A stretch of 64,000 nucleotides of DNA from RYN-230 sp963718305 (GTDB lineage Bacteria > Actinomycetota > Actinomycetes > Streptosporangiales > Streptosporangiaceae): contig CAVQZG010000001.1 of assembly GCA_963718305.1 (NCBI GenBank), forward strand, positions 372,001 through 436,000. The letters run 5' to 3'. Below are positions 26,326 to 35,094 of this stretch, piece by piece. The position numbers and the translations under genes were made by a program. The notes under the pieces were generated by a model. The model ran no database searches and was not told the origin of the DNA. It worked only from the letters and a program-made list of their open reading frames with translations. Each line of letters begins with the position of its first letter. The first letter of the stretch is position 1.

Positions 26326-28353
26326 TCACTCCCCGGAATTCTCGGCGGGCCCCAGGCTCGCCGGGGACCCGAACGGTTCGACTTGACCGCCACCCCGAAG
26401 GAACACGGGGATGATGTCCAGCGGGGCGGGGGCGGTGATCCACGCGCCGCCCTGGTGCTCGGCGCCGGTCCATGCGTCCCGCCAGGTGGTGCCCTCCGGG
26501 CCCGCGGGCAGGTAGACGCGGCGGGTACGCGCCCCCTCGGTGTAGACCGGGGCCACGAGGATGTCGTCGCCGAACAGGAACTGGTCCTCGACGTCCCAGC
26601 TCGCGGGGTCGGCGGGGAAATCGACGAACAGCGGGCGCATCGGCGGCAGGCCCGATTCGCTGGCCTTGCGCATCTGGGCCATCACGTAGGGGCGCAGGCG
26701 TTCGCGCAGGAACAGAAGCTGCCGGATGATGGTGTACTGCTCGTCGCCGAACGACCAGACCTCATTGGCCGCGCCGGTCTGCTCCGACCCGATCATGGTG
26801 CCCGGCTGGCGGACCCCGTGCAGCCGGAAGACCGGGCAGAACACGCCGAACTGGAACCAGCGGACGATCAGCTCGCGGAACGATGGGTCGTTGATGTCGC
26901 CGTTCTTGAAGCCCCCGATGTCCGTCGTCCACCACGGGATGCCGGACAGGCCGATGTTCAGGCCAGCAGGAATCTGGCGCCGCAGGTCCTCGAAGGTCGA
27001 ATCGATGTCACCGGACCAGACCAGGGCCCCGTAGCGCTGGCTGCCCGCCCACGCGGACCGGCACAGGCTGAGAATCTCCTCCTCGCCTTCGGCCCGCATG
27101 CCGTCGTAGAAGCCCTTGGCGTGCAGCATCGGGTAGATGTTGCTGACCTCGGCTCCGGGGCCGAGGTGGTAGCGGAGGTTCTCCGGCTGCTCCGGCCGGA
27201 GCTCGGGCTCGCAGGCGTCCAGCCACCAGGTCCTGATGCCGTGCTTGAAGTAGTTCTCCCGGACCTTGGCCCAGATGTAGGCGCGGGCCTGCGGGTTGGT
27301 CGAGTCGTAGAAGGTCATCAGCGCGCGTCCGGCCGAGCCCCGGTCCCAGATGGGCAGCTGGACGCTGATGCCCCGCTCGTTGTCGACCAGCAGGCCAAGC
27401 TCCTCCATCTCCGCGTAGTTCTCGCTGTCCGGGTTGACCGTGGGCCAGATCGACACCATCAGCTTCACGCCGAGCCGGTCCAGTTCCGCGACCATCGCCC
27501 CGGGGTCGGGCCACTCCTCCGGGTCGAACTTCCAGTCGCCCTGGCGGGTCCAGTGGAAGTAGTCGGCGACGATGACCGAGAGCGGCAGCCCGCGCCGCTT
27601 GTACTCACGGGCGACGCCGAGCAGCTCGTCCTGGGTCTTGTAGCGGAGCTTGCACTGCCAGAAGCCCGAGGCCCATTCCGGGAGCATCGGGGTGCGCCCC
27701 ACCGCCTCGCCGTACTGGCGGAGCAGGTCCGCGGGATCATCGGCCGCGGTGATCCAGTAGTCCCACTGCCGGGTGGCCTCGGATACCCAGCGGGTGGCCG
27801 TGACGCCCAGCTCGACCCGGCCGGTCCCCGGGTGGTTCCAGAGCAGGCCGTAGCCGAGGTTCGAGACGAGGAACGGGATGCTGACCTCGGTGTTGCGCTG
27901 CACGAGCTCGACGACGGCGCCCTTCTGGTTGAGCAGGCCGTGCTGGTGCTGGCCGAGCCCGTAGAAGCGCTCCCCGTCCCGGGCGTTGAACAGCACCTCG
28001 AAGTGGTGCGTGCCGCCGCCGGTCGTGACGTACCTGCGGGTCGGCGGCCCGGTGAAGTGCGGCGTCGTCTCGGACAGCAGCTCACGCCCATCGGGGCGGA
28101 GGAAACGCAGTTGCCCCGATCCGGAAATCTCGGCGATCAGCGCGCCGTTGGTGATCGTGGCCTGCCCGTCCGAGATCTGGATGTCGCAGTCCGAGGGCGG
28201 CGCCGTCAAGAGCGCCCCGGGAAGATCATCATGGATCGACTGCCACAGCGTTCCGCGTATCCGCAGGCTGTTGCGGCCCCAGGGCTCGATGCGGACGATT
28301 TCGTGCCCGCCCCGCCACTCCAGAGCCGTATCACTCTGCGTGAAGGAACCCAT
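26326..28353 (-). CDS. GH31 alpha-glycosidase, probably alpha-xylosidase or alpha-glucosidase
   Basis: This is a 675-residue retaining alpha-glycosidase. The nucleophile aspartate lies in RTWWLDACEPELRPEQ, and the acid/base aspartate in ALVWSGDIDSTFEDL, with the GH31 sequences WQCKLRYKTQDEL and GIPWWTTDIGGF. The WWLDACEPE form resembles bacterial alpha-xylosidases more than classic alpha-glucosidases, but specificity is not certain. No signal peptide is seen, so it should act on imported oligosaccharides. I use the ATG at 28353 because GAGGAGG lies 9 bases before it. It heads the operon with the second importer and is divergent from a LacI gene. Confidence 0.9.
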   Translation of the reverse strand: MGSFTQSDTALEWRGGHEIVRIEPWGRNSLRIRGTLWQSIHDDLPGALLTAPPSDCDIQISDGQATITNGALIAEISGSGQLRFLRPDGRELLSETTPHFTGPPTRRYVTTGGGTHHFEVLFNARDGERFYGLGQHQHGLLNQKGAVVELVQRNTEVSIPFLVSNLGYGLLWNHPGTGRVELGVTATRWVSEATRQWDYWITAADDPADLLRQYGEAVGRTPMLPEWASGFWQCKLRYKTQDELLGVAREYKRRGLPLSVIVADYFHWTRQGDWKFDPEEWPDPGAMVAELDRLGVKLMVSIWPTVNPDSENYAEMEELGLLVDNERGISVQLPIWDRGSAGRALMTFYDSTNPQARAYIWAKVRENYFKHGIRTWWLDACEPELRPEQPENLRYHLGPGAEVSNIYPMLHAKGFYDGMRAEGEEEILSLCRSAWAGSQRYGALVWSGDIDSTFEDLRRQIPAGLNIGLSGIPWWTTDIGGFKNGDINDPSFRELIVRWFQFGVFCPVFRLHGVRQPGTMIGSEQTGAANEVWSFGDEQYTIIRQLLFLRERLRPYVMAQMRKASESGLPPMRPLFVDFPADPASWDVEDQFLFGDDILVAPVYTEGARTRRVYLPAGPEGTTWRDAWTGAEHQGGAWITAPAPLDIIPVFLRGGGQVEPFGSPASLGPAENSGE

Positions 28354-28410
28354 CCGAAGTAGCCTCCTCGGTGAGACTCGGATCCGCATCGATCGCTAAG
28401 GCAAAGGTTT

Positions 28411-28421
28411 TCGCAATGCGA
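28411..28421. promoter_or_regulatory. Candidate operator in the GH31/lacI spacer
   Basis: TCGCAATGCGA is an 11-bp palindrome with an unpaired central base, set in the AT-richer part of the spacer 58 bases upstream of the GH31 ATG. It is not the same as the site near GH127, although the two regulators are paralogues. Binding is not shown. Confidence 0.3.
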
Positions 28422-28579
28422 TGCTAGGCTCCGTGACCAGACAGGGTCAACAGGTCCGGCAAGCCTCACATGTCGTCAATTTCCACCACTCGTGGTGACC
28501 AGCCGGGTGGTCCAGGGCTGCCCGGGCCCGGGCCGCCGCGCCGCTAGCGCGGCCGCGGCCGTCGAAGGAGGCAGCGGCG

Positions 28580-29623
28580 ATGGTCACGGGCCAGGGACCG
28601 GTGACGATTACCGACGTGGCCCGTCTCGCCGGTGTCTCGCCCGGTACGGCTTCCAAGGCCCTCAACGGGCGCGCCGGCATCAGCGCCGGCACGGCCACGC
28701 GGGTGCAGGAGGCCGCCGAGCGGCTCGGCTACCAGCCGAACGCCCTGGCCCGCGGCCTGCTGACCGGCCGGAGCTTCACCGTCGGGCTGATCACCACGGA
28801 CAGCTTCGGCCGCTTCAGCATCCCGGTGGTGCAGGGGGCGGAGGACGCCCTCGGCCCCGGCCGCATCCTGGTTTTCCTGTGTGAGAGCCGCGACGACCGC
28901 CTCCGCGAGCAGCACTATCTCCAGGCCCTGCTGGAACGCCGGGTGGACGGCATCATCGTCACCGGGCGCCGCCAGGACCAGCGCGAGCCGATCGGCCGGG
29001 ACCTGCGGGTCCCCGTGGTCTACGCGATGGCTTACTCCAGCGACCCGGCTGATCTCTCCCTGGTGCCCGACGACGAGGACGGCGGTGCCCTGGCCATCCG
29101 GCACCTGCTCAGCACCGGGCGGACGACCATCGGTCATGTGACGGGGCCGCGCCGGTTCCGGGCGGCCGTGCTGCGCGCGGCGGGCGCGGAGCGGGCTCTC
29201 GCGGCGGCGGGGCTGGGCCTGGCCGGCGGTCGGGTCCGGTACGGCGAGTGGACCGAGGAATGGGGACGCCGTGGTGTGGACCTGCTCCTGCGCGACGCCC
29301 CCGGGCTTGACGCCATCTTCTGCGGCAACGACCAGATCGCCCGCGGTGTCGCCGACCGGCTGCGTGAGACCGGCCTGCGGGTTCCGGAGGACGTGGCCCT
29401 GGTCGGCTTCGACAACTGGGGGGTCATCGCGACCGCGTGCCGCCCGCCGCTCACGACTCTGGACATGAACCTGCGCCAGCTGGGCCGCGCGGCGGGTGAA
29501 CGGCTGCTCGCCGCGGTGGACGGGCACCCGGGCTCGGGCCTGCAACTGCTGCCGTGCAGCCTGGTGGTCCGCGAATCGAGCCGTCCCCGCGACCGGGGCA
29601 CCCTCCATGGTCCCGGTCAATAA
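28580..29623 (+). CDS. LacI-family regulator divergent from GH31
   Basis: This is a 347-residue transcription factor. The helix-turn-helix is VTITDVARLAGVSPGTASKA (from residue 8), the hinge YQPNALARGLLTGRSFTVGL, and the sensor domain carries DSFGRFSIPVVQGAEDALG and FDNWGVIATACRPPLTTLDM. AAGGAGG lies 8 bases before the ATG. It is transcribed away from GH31. It is closely similar throughout to the LacI protein at 13093-14121, which is divergent from GH127, and is likely to control the GH31-importer operon. Confidence 0.92.
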   Translation: MVTGQGPVTITDVARLAGVSPGTASKALNGRAGISAGTATRVQEAAERLGYQPNALARGLLTGRSFTVGLITTDSFGRFSIPVVQGAEDALGPGRILVFLCESRDDRLREQHYLQALLERRVDGIIVTGRRQDQREPIGRDLRVPVVYAMAYSSDPADLSLVPDDEDGGALAIRHLLSTGRTTIGHVTGPRRFRAAVLRAAGAERALAAAGLGLAGGRVRYGEWTEEWGRRGVDLLLRDAPGLDAIFCGNDQIARGVADRLRETGLRVPEDVALVGFDNWGVIATACRPPLTTLDMNLRQLGRAAGERLLAAVDGHPGSGLQLLPCSLVVRESSRPRDRGTLHGPGQ

Positions 29624-29714
29624 GGGGCCGCTATGGGGGACGCGGAGAATCCGATTTGCGGCAGCGAGCGGTCGGATCCCGGCCGAGCACTAGTTTGCGG
29701 TGGCCGTGGCGGGT

Positions 29715-30458
29715 TCAGGCGATAAGCAGGCGAAGGCCAAGCTCTGCTGCGTCGAGATCGAGGAGGTCGCGGTTCCGTTCGGTCCACCGGCCGGAGGCGA
29801 GGTCATCACGGAGGCGGTGCACTGCCCTCTGCTCGGTGTCCGGCCCGACTGCGCCCCAGACCGATATTCCGCGACGGACATTCACGTCCAGGTAGGCCTC
29901 GGGCCGGCGCCAGTAGGCCTCGAAGAAGCCGTCAGCGCAGTCCCACGGGATGAGCACCGGTTCCATCCGGGCTCCGATCGCGCGGGCCAGCTCGGTCAGC
30001 GAGGCCAAGACTCTGCAGGCTCTCAAGGCAGCGAACTCGGGCAGGTAGTCGCGAGTCAGCCAGAACTGGCTAGGGTCACTGGTGTCGCCGGCGAACACCA
30101 CCACGCGGCGAGCAACGCGCCGCATCTCACGCAGGCCGGCGATCGGGTCCTGCCAGTGATGGATGGTGGAAAAAGCCATCGCGGCGTCGAAGGACTGGTC
30201 ATCGAACGGCAGGTTCTCGGCCGATCCAGCCAGGCACGGCGCCGCGTCCGGGAGGCGCTGCGAACGCATGAGCGCCGACGGTTCCACCGCGAGGACGTGG
30301 CGGTCGGGGGGCTCGTAGGAGCCGGTGCCCGCCCCGACGTTCAGTATGGTCCGGGCGTCGCCGAGCGCAGCCCAGATCCGCGCGGCGATCCGCGGCTCGG
30401 TGCGCCGCGTCACGGTGTACGTGGCTCCGATGGTGTCGTACAACTGCGCACTGGACAT
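29715..30458 (-). CDS. Class I SAM-dependent methyltransferase
   Basis: This is a 247-residue methyltransferase of the Methyltransf_11/UbiE-like fold. Motif I is ILNVGAGTGSYEPP, the acidic end of strand 2 is VLAVEPS, and a later motif is FDDQSFDAAMAFSTIHHW. The substrate is unknown; none of the neighbours gives a strong hint. It stands alone, convergent with the upstream lacI and divergent from a small lipoprotein gene. Confidence 0.85.
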   Translation of the reverse strand: MSSAQLYDTIGATYTVTRRTEPRIAARIWAALGDARTILNVGAGTGSYEPPDRHVLAVEPSALMRSQRLPDAAPCLAGSAENLPFDDQSFDAAMAFSTIHHWQDPIAGLREMRRVARRVVVFAGDTSDPSQFWLTRDYLPEFAALRACRVLASLTELARAIGARMEPVLIPWDCADGFFEAYWRRPEAYLDVNVRRGISVWGAVGPDTEQRAVHRLRDDLASGRWTERNRDLLDLDAAELGLRLLIA

Positions 30459-30644
30459 TGACCCTGCCTCTCTGGCCGGTCACCACCGTCGCCCCCGCAC
30501 TCACGCATGTCAACCGCTGGAATGGCCAGGTCATTACAGCAAAGCCGCGGCGGTAAGCTTCCGCGCCTCGTGCAGTGACCACACTCGTGGCGAACAGTCA
30601 CCTATCCCGGCGCGCACCCGCTCAGTCCCTCATATCCTGCCGGG

Positions 30645-31145
30645 GTGAGAGCGGTCATCCGGGCCAGTCTGATGGCTGCGCTGCTGGCGGGAGTGCTCGC
30701 GGCGGGTGGTTGTTCCTCCCCGCGCTGCCCCGCTGGTGCGTTGTGCCCGGCGGCACCGCCGTTCAGGGTGACGTTCACTGTGGCCGTCAACGGGCGACCC
30801 TCGTCACCCTCAAGAAATCTGCCCCGCCTGAACGTCCGGGCGGGCCGGCTCGTGGTGATCACCGTCGCAGTGAGCGTGCCGGGGCGGGCCCGGGTGTCGG
30901 CGCTGTGGCTTGGCGTCTCCACGGGTACCGTCGGCGGCAGCCCGGACGGCCCCACGGGGATCGATCCGGTCCTGGTTCACTCCCGCCAGACGCTCACGGC
31001 AGGGCTGCATTCGTTCAGGCTGCGCTGGCGCGCCCCGGCGCAGACCCGGCCGGGATCCCGGCTGTACCTGGCCGCCGCGTGGGCCAGCCGACAGCCGCCG
31101 GGCTTCAGCGAGGAGCAGCTCGTGGCCCACTTCGTGCTGGACTGA
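30645..31145 (+). CDS. Small putative lipoprotein of unknown function
   Basis: This is a 166-residue exported protein. It starts at a GTG with a short signal sequence (MRAVIRASLMAALLAGVLAAG) ending in lipobox AAGGC, then Cys-rich SSPRCPAGALCPA. The remainder looks like a beta-rich domain (VTFTVAVNGRPSSPSRN, RLVVITVAVSVPGRARV). I do not recognise a family. It is convergent with the phosphohexomutase gene, only two bases between stops. Confidence 0.65.
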   Translation: MRAVIRASLMAALLAGVLAAGGCSSPRCPAGALCPAAPPFRVTFTVAVNGRPSSPSRNLPRLNVRAGRLVVITVAVSVPGRARVSALWLGVSTGTVGGSPDGPTGIDPVLVHSRQTLTAGLHSFRLRWRAPAQTRPGSRLYLAAAWASRQPPGFSEEQLVAHFVLD

Positions 31146-31146
31146 C

Positions 31147-32955
31147 TCACGATGGGGCCGGGGCCAGGAGGGCTTCGACGGCGGCGCGGAGCGGGATCAT
31201 CCGGGACTCGGCGCGGCGGCGGGCCTCGGCCAGGCCGCCGGGCGCGACCGGCTCGGTGACTTCCAGGTAGGCCTTGAGCTTGGGCTCGGTGCCGCTGGGC
31301 CGCAGCACGACCCGGGCGTCGTCCAGCCGGAGGATGAGCGCGTCCGTGGGGGGCAGCTCGCCGCCCTGGGCCAGATCGGTGACGCTGCGGACCGAGGCGT
31401 CGCCCAGGGTGCCCGGCGCCGTCGCCCGCAGCCCGGCCATGATCTCCCCGGGCGCCCGGGTCGGCAGGGTGAGCTGCGCGGTCAGGTGCACCCCGTGCGC
31501 CTGTTCCAGTGCGTCCCAGCGGTCCAGCAGCGACTGCCCGGCCGCCCAGGCCTGCGCCGCCAAGCCGAGCAGGGCGATGGCGGCGCTGATCCCGTCCTTA
31601 TCCCGCACCACGTCACCGACCGCGTACCCGAGCGCTTCTTCGTATCCGTATACGAACCGCGTCCCCGGCCGCTGATCCGCCGCGCGGACGATCCATTTGA
31701 AGCCAGTAAGCGTCTGCGCGTAATGCACTCCGGCTGCTGCGGCGATCCTGGACAGCAGCGACGACGACACCACGGTGGTCGCGGCCAGCCGCCGGTCCGG
31801 AGCCGCCTGTTCTGGATTCCCTGAGCCTGAATCCGCCTGGCCTGCATCCACCGGGCCTGGGGTCGCGTCGAGCACGAACGCGCCGAGCAGCCCGCCCACC
31901 TGGTCGCCGGTGAGCTTCCGCCAGCCGCCGCTGGCCGCCGGGTCGGGTACCGCCACCGCGAGCCGGTCCCCGTCCGGGTCACTGGCCAGCACCAGGTCGG
32001 CCTCCAGACGGCGGGCGTCGGCCAGTGCGAGGTCGAGCGCCCCGGGTTCCTCCGGGTTGGGGAAGGACACCGTCGGGAAGTCCGGGTCCGGCTTGGCCTG
32101 CGCGGGCACCACGTACGGGGCCGGGTACCCGGCCCGGTCGATGGCCCGCAGCATCAGCGGGCCCGCCACCCCGTGCAGGGACGTGTAGACCACGCGCACG
32201 TCCCTGACCCGGCCGCCGGGAGGCGGCACACCGGGGGAGGCGGCCAGGATCGCGTCCAGGTAGGCCTGCGCGATCTCGTCCCCGTGCTGGGTGATCAGCG
32301 GCCCGCCAGGTGGCCCCAGCGGGATCCCGGACAGCGGGCCCAGGCCCTGGATCGCGGCCTCGATCTCGGCGTCCACCGGCGGGACGATCTGCACGCCGTC
32401 GCCGAGGTAGAGCTTGTAGCCGTTGTCCGCGGGCGGGTTGTGGCTCGCCGTGATCATCACCCCGGCCGCGGCGGACAGATACCGGATCGCGAAGGCCAGC
32501 AGTGGCGTGGGGCTGCGGCCGGGCAGCAGGTGCACCGGGATGCCCGCCCCGGTCAGCACGGCCGCCGCCTCGCTGGCGAACTCCGCCGAACGATGCCGGG
32601 CGTCCCAGCCGAGCACCACCCCGGTTCCGGGCGGCCGGTGCTCGTGCAGCCAGCGGGCCAGCCCCGCCGTCGCGGCCCGGACCACGGCGCGGTTCATCCG
32701 GTTCGGGCCCGCAGCCATCGCGCCGCGCAGGCCCGCCGTGCCGAACTCGAGCCGCCCGGCGAACCGGTCGGCCAGGTCCGCGGCGGCCGCCTGGCCCGAC
32801 GCGCCGCCCGCGGTGTCACCACGGGCGGCCGCGGCCAGCAGATCCTCCAGTTCGGCGCGGTCTGCGGCGTCCGGATCGTCGCCGATCCAGGCCCGGGCCC
32901 GCTCCGCGAGTTCGCCCGGGACAGGGTCGCCGGGAACCGGGTGGCCGGGGATCAT
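31147..32955 (-). CDS. Phosphohexomutase-superfamily enzyme of the nucleoside cluster (PMM/PGM type)
   Basis: This is a 602-residue alpha-D-phosphohexomutase. Motifs in order: FGTAGLRG (about residue 71), active-site phosphoserine loop GVMITASHNPPADNGYK, metal loop ASDPDGDRLAVAVPDP, sugar loop GYEEALGY and phosphate loop RPSGTEPKLKAYLE. Position matters: its ATG overlaps the purine nucleoside phosphorylase stop by 4 bases, as the mycobacterial pmmB follows deoD. No DeoB-type phosphopentomutase is in the window, so this enzyme may convert ribose 1-phosphate or deoxyribose 1-phosphate to the 5-phosphate. That role is inferred; phosphomannomutase activity is the alternative. Confidence 0.9.
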   Translation of the reverse strand: MIPGHPVPGDPVPGELAERARAWIGDDPDAADRAELEDLLAAAARGDTAGGASGQAAAADLADRFAGRLEFGTAGLRGAMAAGPNRMNRAVVRAATAGLARWLHEHRPPGTGVVLGWDARHRSAEFASEAAAVLTGAGIPVHLLPGRSPTPLLAFAIRYLSAAAGVMITASHNPPADNGYKLYLGDGVQIVPPVDAEIEAAIQGLGPLSGIPLGPPGGPLITQHGDEIAQAYLDAILAASPGVPPPGGRVRDVRVVYTSLHGVAGPLMLRAIDRAGYPAPYVVPAQAKPDPDFPTVSFPNPEEPGALDLALADARRLEADLVLASDPDGDRLAVAVPDPAASGGWRKLTGDQVGGLLGAFVLDATPGPVDAGQADSGSGNPEQAAPDRRLAATTVVSSSLLSRIAAAAGVHYAQTLTGFKWIVRAADQRPGTRFVYGYEEALGYAVGDVVRDKDGISAAIALLGLAAQAWAAGQSLLDRWDALEQAHGVHLTAQLTLPTRAPGEIMAGLRATAPGTLGDASVRSVTDLAQGGELPPTDALILRLDDARVVLRPSGTEPKLKAYLEVTEPVAPGGLAEARRRAESRMIPLRAAVEALLAPAPS

Positions 32956-33788
32956 GTCACCCGGGGCAGCACCTGGGCCAGCAGGGCGCCCATCCGGCCC
33001 GCGGCGGCCTGCCCGGCCGCGACCACGTCGGCGTGATCGAGCCCCGCTGCGGCCAGGCCGGCCGCGGGGTTGGTGACCAGCGAGATGGCCAGCACCTCCG
33101 CGCCGAGGTGGCGGGCCGCGATCGCCTCCAGCACGGTGAACATGCCGACCAGGTCCGCGCCCAGGGTGGCGAGCATCTGGATCTCCGCGGGCGTCTCGTA
33201 GTGCGGGCCGGGCATGGCCGCGTACACCCCCTCGGCCAGGCTGGGATCGGCGTCCCGGGCCAGCGCCCGCAGCCGCGCCGAGTACAGGTCGGTGAGGTCG
33301 GTGAACCGGGACGGGTATCCCTCCGGCGGCGCGCCCGGCCCGGCGAGCGGGGACCGGCCGGTGAGGTTGAGATGGTCCCGGACCAGCACCGGCTGGCCGA
33401 CCCGGAAGTCCGCGGCGATCCCGCCCGCCGCATTGGTCAGCGCGACGACCCGGCAGCCAGCCGCCACGGCGGTCCGCACCCCGTGCACGACCACGCTGGG
33501 CTGATGCCCCTCGTACAGGTGCACCCGGCCGACCAGCGCGAGCAGCCGCAGCCCGGGCGTCACCATGGACAGGGCCAGGCCGGCGTGACCGGGCACGGTG
33601 GACGGCGGGAAGCCGCCCAGGTCGGCGACCGGGATCTCGGTGACGGTGGCATCCAGCCCGCTGGCCAGCGCGTCAGCGGCCGGGGACCAGCCGGACCCGA
33701 GGACCACGGCCACGTCGTGCCTGGCCTGCCCGGTCAGCTCGGCGAGGCGGGCCGCACTGGCCGCCGCGGCCGCGAACGGATCTGTCAT
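32952..33788 (-). CDS. Purine-nucleoside phosphorylase (trimeric PNP family)
   Basis: It splits purine nucleosides with phosphate into base and (deoxy)ribose 1-phosphate, 278 residues. Family motifs are VAVVLGSGWSPAADAL, VPGHAG, GRVHLYEGH, ALTNAAGGI, AAMPGPHYETPAEI and SLVTNPAAG. The usual VGMSTVPE/VGMSTVHE segment reads VGMFTVLEAI here: serine to phenylalanine next to the base-binding methionine, which might change specificity. It is last but one in the nucleoside import operon and overlaps the mutase. It lies 37 bases after the permease gene. Confidence 0.93.
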   Translation of the reverse strand: MTDPFAAAAASAARLAELTGQARHDVAVVLGSGWSPAADALASGLDATVTEIPVADLGGFPPSTVPGHAGLALSMVTPGLRLLALVGRVHLYEGHQPSVVVHGVRTAVAAGCRVVALTNAAGGIAADFRVGQPVLVRDHLNLTGRSPLAGPGAPPEGYPSRFTDLTDLYSARLRALARDADPSLAEGVYAAMPGPHYETPAEIQMLATLGADLVGMFTVLEAIAARHLGAEVLAISLVTNPAAGLAAAGLDHADVVAAGQAAAGRMGALLAQVLPRVT

Positions 33789-33825
33789 CCGCTGTTCCCC
33801 GCTCGACTCAAGATCTCCTGCTCAC

Positions 33826-35094
33826 TCATGCCTTCACGTACGGTTGCCCGTCGGCCTTGGGCGGGCGGACCTTGCCGACCAGGCCGGCCACGGCGACGAT
33901 CGTGACCAGGTACGGGGCCATCAGCAGGATGTTGGACGGGATGGGGACGTTGAGCGTGGCCAGGATGGACTGCAGCGAGGTGGTGAAGCCGAACAGCAGC
34001 GCGGCCGCGGTCGCGCCCAGCGGTGTCCACCGGCCGAAGATCATCGCGGCCAGCGCGATGTAACCCTCCCCGGAAGACATGTCCTTGCCGAACGAGCCCA
34101 CCTGCCCGATGGTCAGGAACGCCCCGCCGATCCCGGCGATCAGCCCGCCCATGAGCACATTCCGGTACCGGGTGGCCAGCACCTTGATGCCCACGGTGTC
34201 GGCCGCGGTCGGATGCTCGCCCACCGCCCGGACCCGCAGCCCCCACCGGGTGCGGAACAGGCCCACCTGGACCAGGGCGATCATCGCGTAGGTGATGTAC
34301 AGGAAGATCGTCGAGTCGAAGAACACCGGGCCGATGATGGGGATATCACCGAGCAGCGGGATCTTCACGCTGCTGAACGTGACCGGCGAATTGAGCCGGT
34401 TCTGGTACGGAACCAGGGCCCGGTCGTACAGATAGCCGGTCAGCCCGGACGCGAACACGTTGAGCACCACGCCGAGCACGATCTGGTTGACCAGGAACTT
34501 GATGGCGAACACGGCGAGCACCCCGCCGAGCAGGCCACCGGCCAGCGACCCGGCGATCAGCCCGAGCCAGAGCGAGCTGAAGGCGCTGGTGATCACGGCC
34601 GCGGCGAACGCGCCGACGAGCAGTTGCCCCTCGATGGCGATGTTGATCACCCCGGACCGCTCGCACATGCAGCCGGCCAGGGCGCCGAGGATCAGCGGGA
34701 TCGAGTAGACCAGCGTGCCCTGCAGCAGGTTGATGACGTTCAGCGCGGTGGAGTTTCCCGCGTCAGCCCAGCACAGCAGGGAGACGATGAAGCACAGGAC
34801 GGCGCCGGCGATGCAGGCCCGGCGCCCGGCCCGGGACAACGGCACCGCGGCCCGCAGCACCCCGATCGCGATCGAGACCGCACCGAGCGCGTAGCACACC
34901 GCGGCCGCGGGCAGCACCAGGTTGGGCACGCCCACCTTCGCCCCGTACTGAGCGAACGCGAACGTCGCGTCGCCGTGACTGAACAGGCCGAACAGCAGGA
35001 TGTCGGCCAGGCCGAAGGCCACGTAGGTGGCGGAGGCGATCAGCGTCCGGTTGACCGCCATCGTAGAGCGGACGGTCGTGGTCAGCGTGGTCAT
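33826..35094 (-). CDS. Nucleoside-type ABC transporter permease, second subunit
   Basis: This is a 422-residue inner membrane protein of the BPD_transp_2 (RbsC/NupQ-like) family, with about ten hydrophobic segments. Recognisable features are GALAGCMCERSGVINIAIEGQLLVGAF, VGLFRTRWGLRVRAVGEHP and the ADTVGIKVLATRYRN loop. The frame is open upstream, but ATG at 35094 overlaps the stop of the preceding permease by 4 bases and gives a normal length. It works with the other permease, the duplicated ATPase and the BMP lipoprotein, probably importing nucleosides. Confidence 0.92.
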   Translation of the reverse strand: MTTLTTTVRSTMAVNRTLIASATYVAFGLADILLFGLFSHGDATFAFAQYGAKVGVPNLVLPAAAVCYALGAVSIAIGVLRAAVPLSRAGRRACIAGAVLCFIVSLLCWADAGNSTALNVINLLQGTLVYSIPLILGALAGCMCERSGVINIAIEGQLLVGAFAAAVITSAFSSLWLGLIAGSLAGGLLGGVLAVFAIKFLVNQIVLGVVLNVFASGLTGYLYDRALVPYQNRLNSPVTFSSVKIPLLGDIPIIGPVFFDSTIFLYITYAMIALVQVGLFRTRWGLRVRAVGEHPTAADTVGIKVLATRYRNVLMGGLIAGIGGAFLTIGQVGSFGKDMSSGEGYIALAAMIFGRWTPLGATAAALLFGFTTSLQSILATLNVPIPSNILLMAPYLVTIVAVAGLVGKVRPPKADGQPYVKA

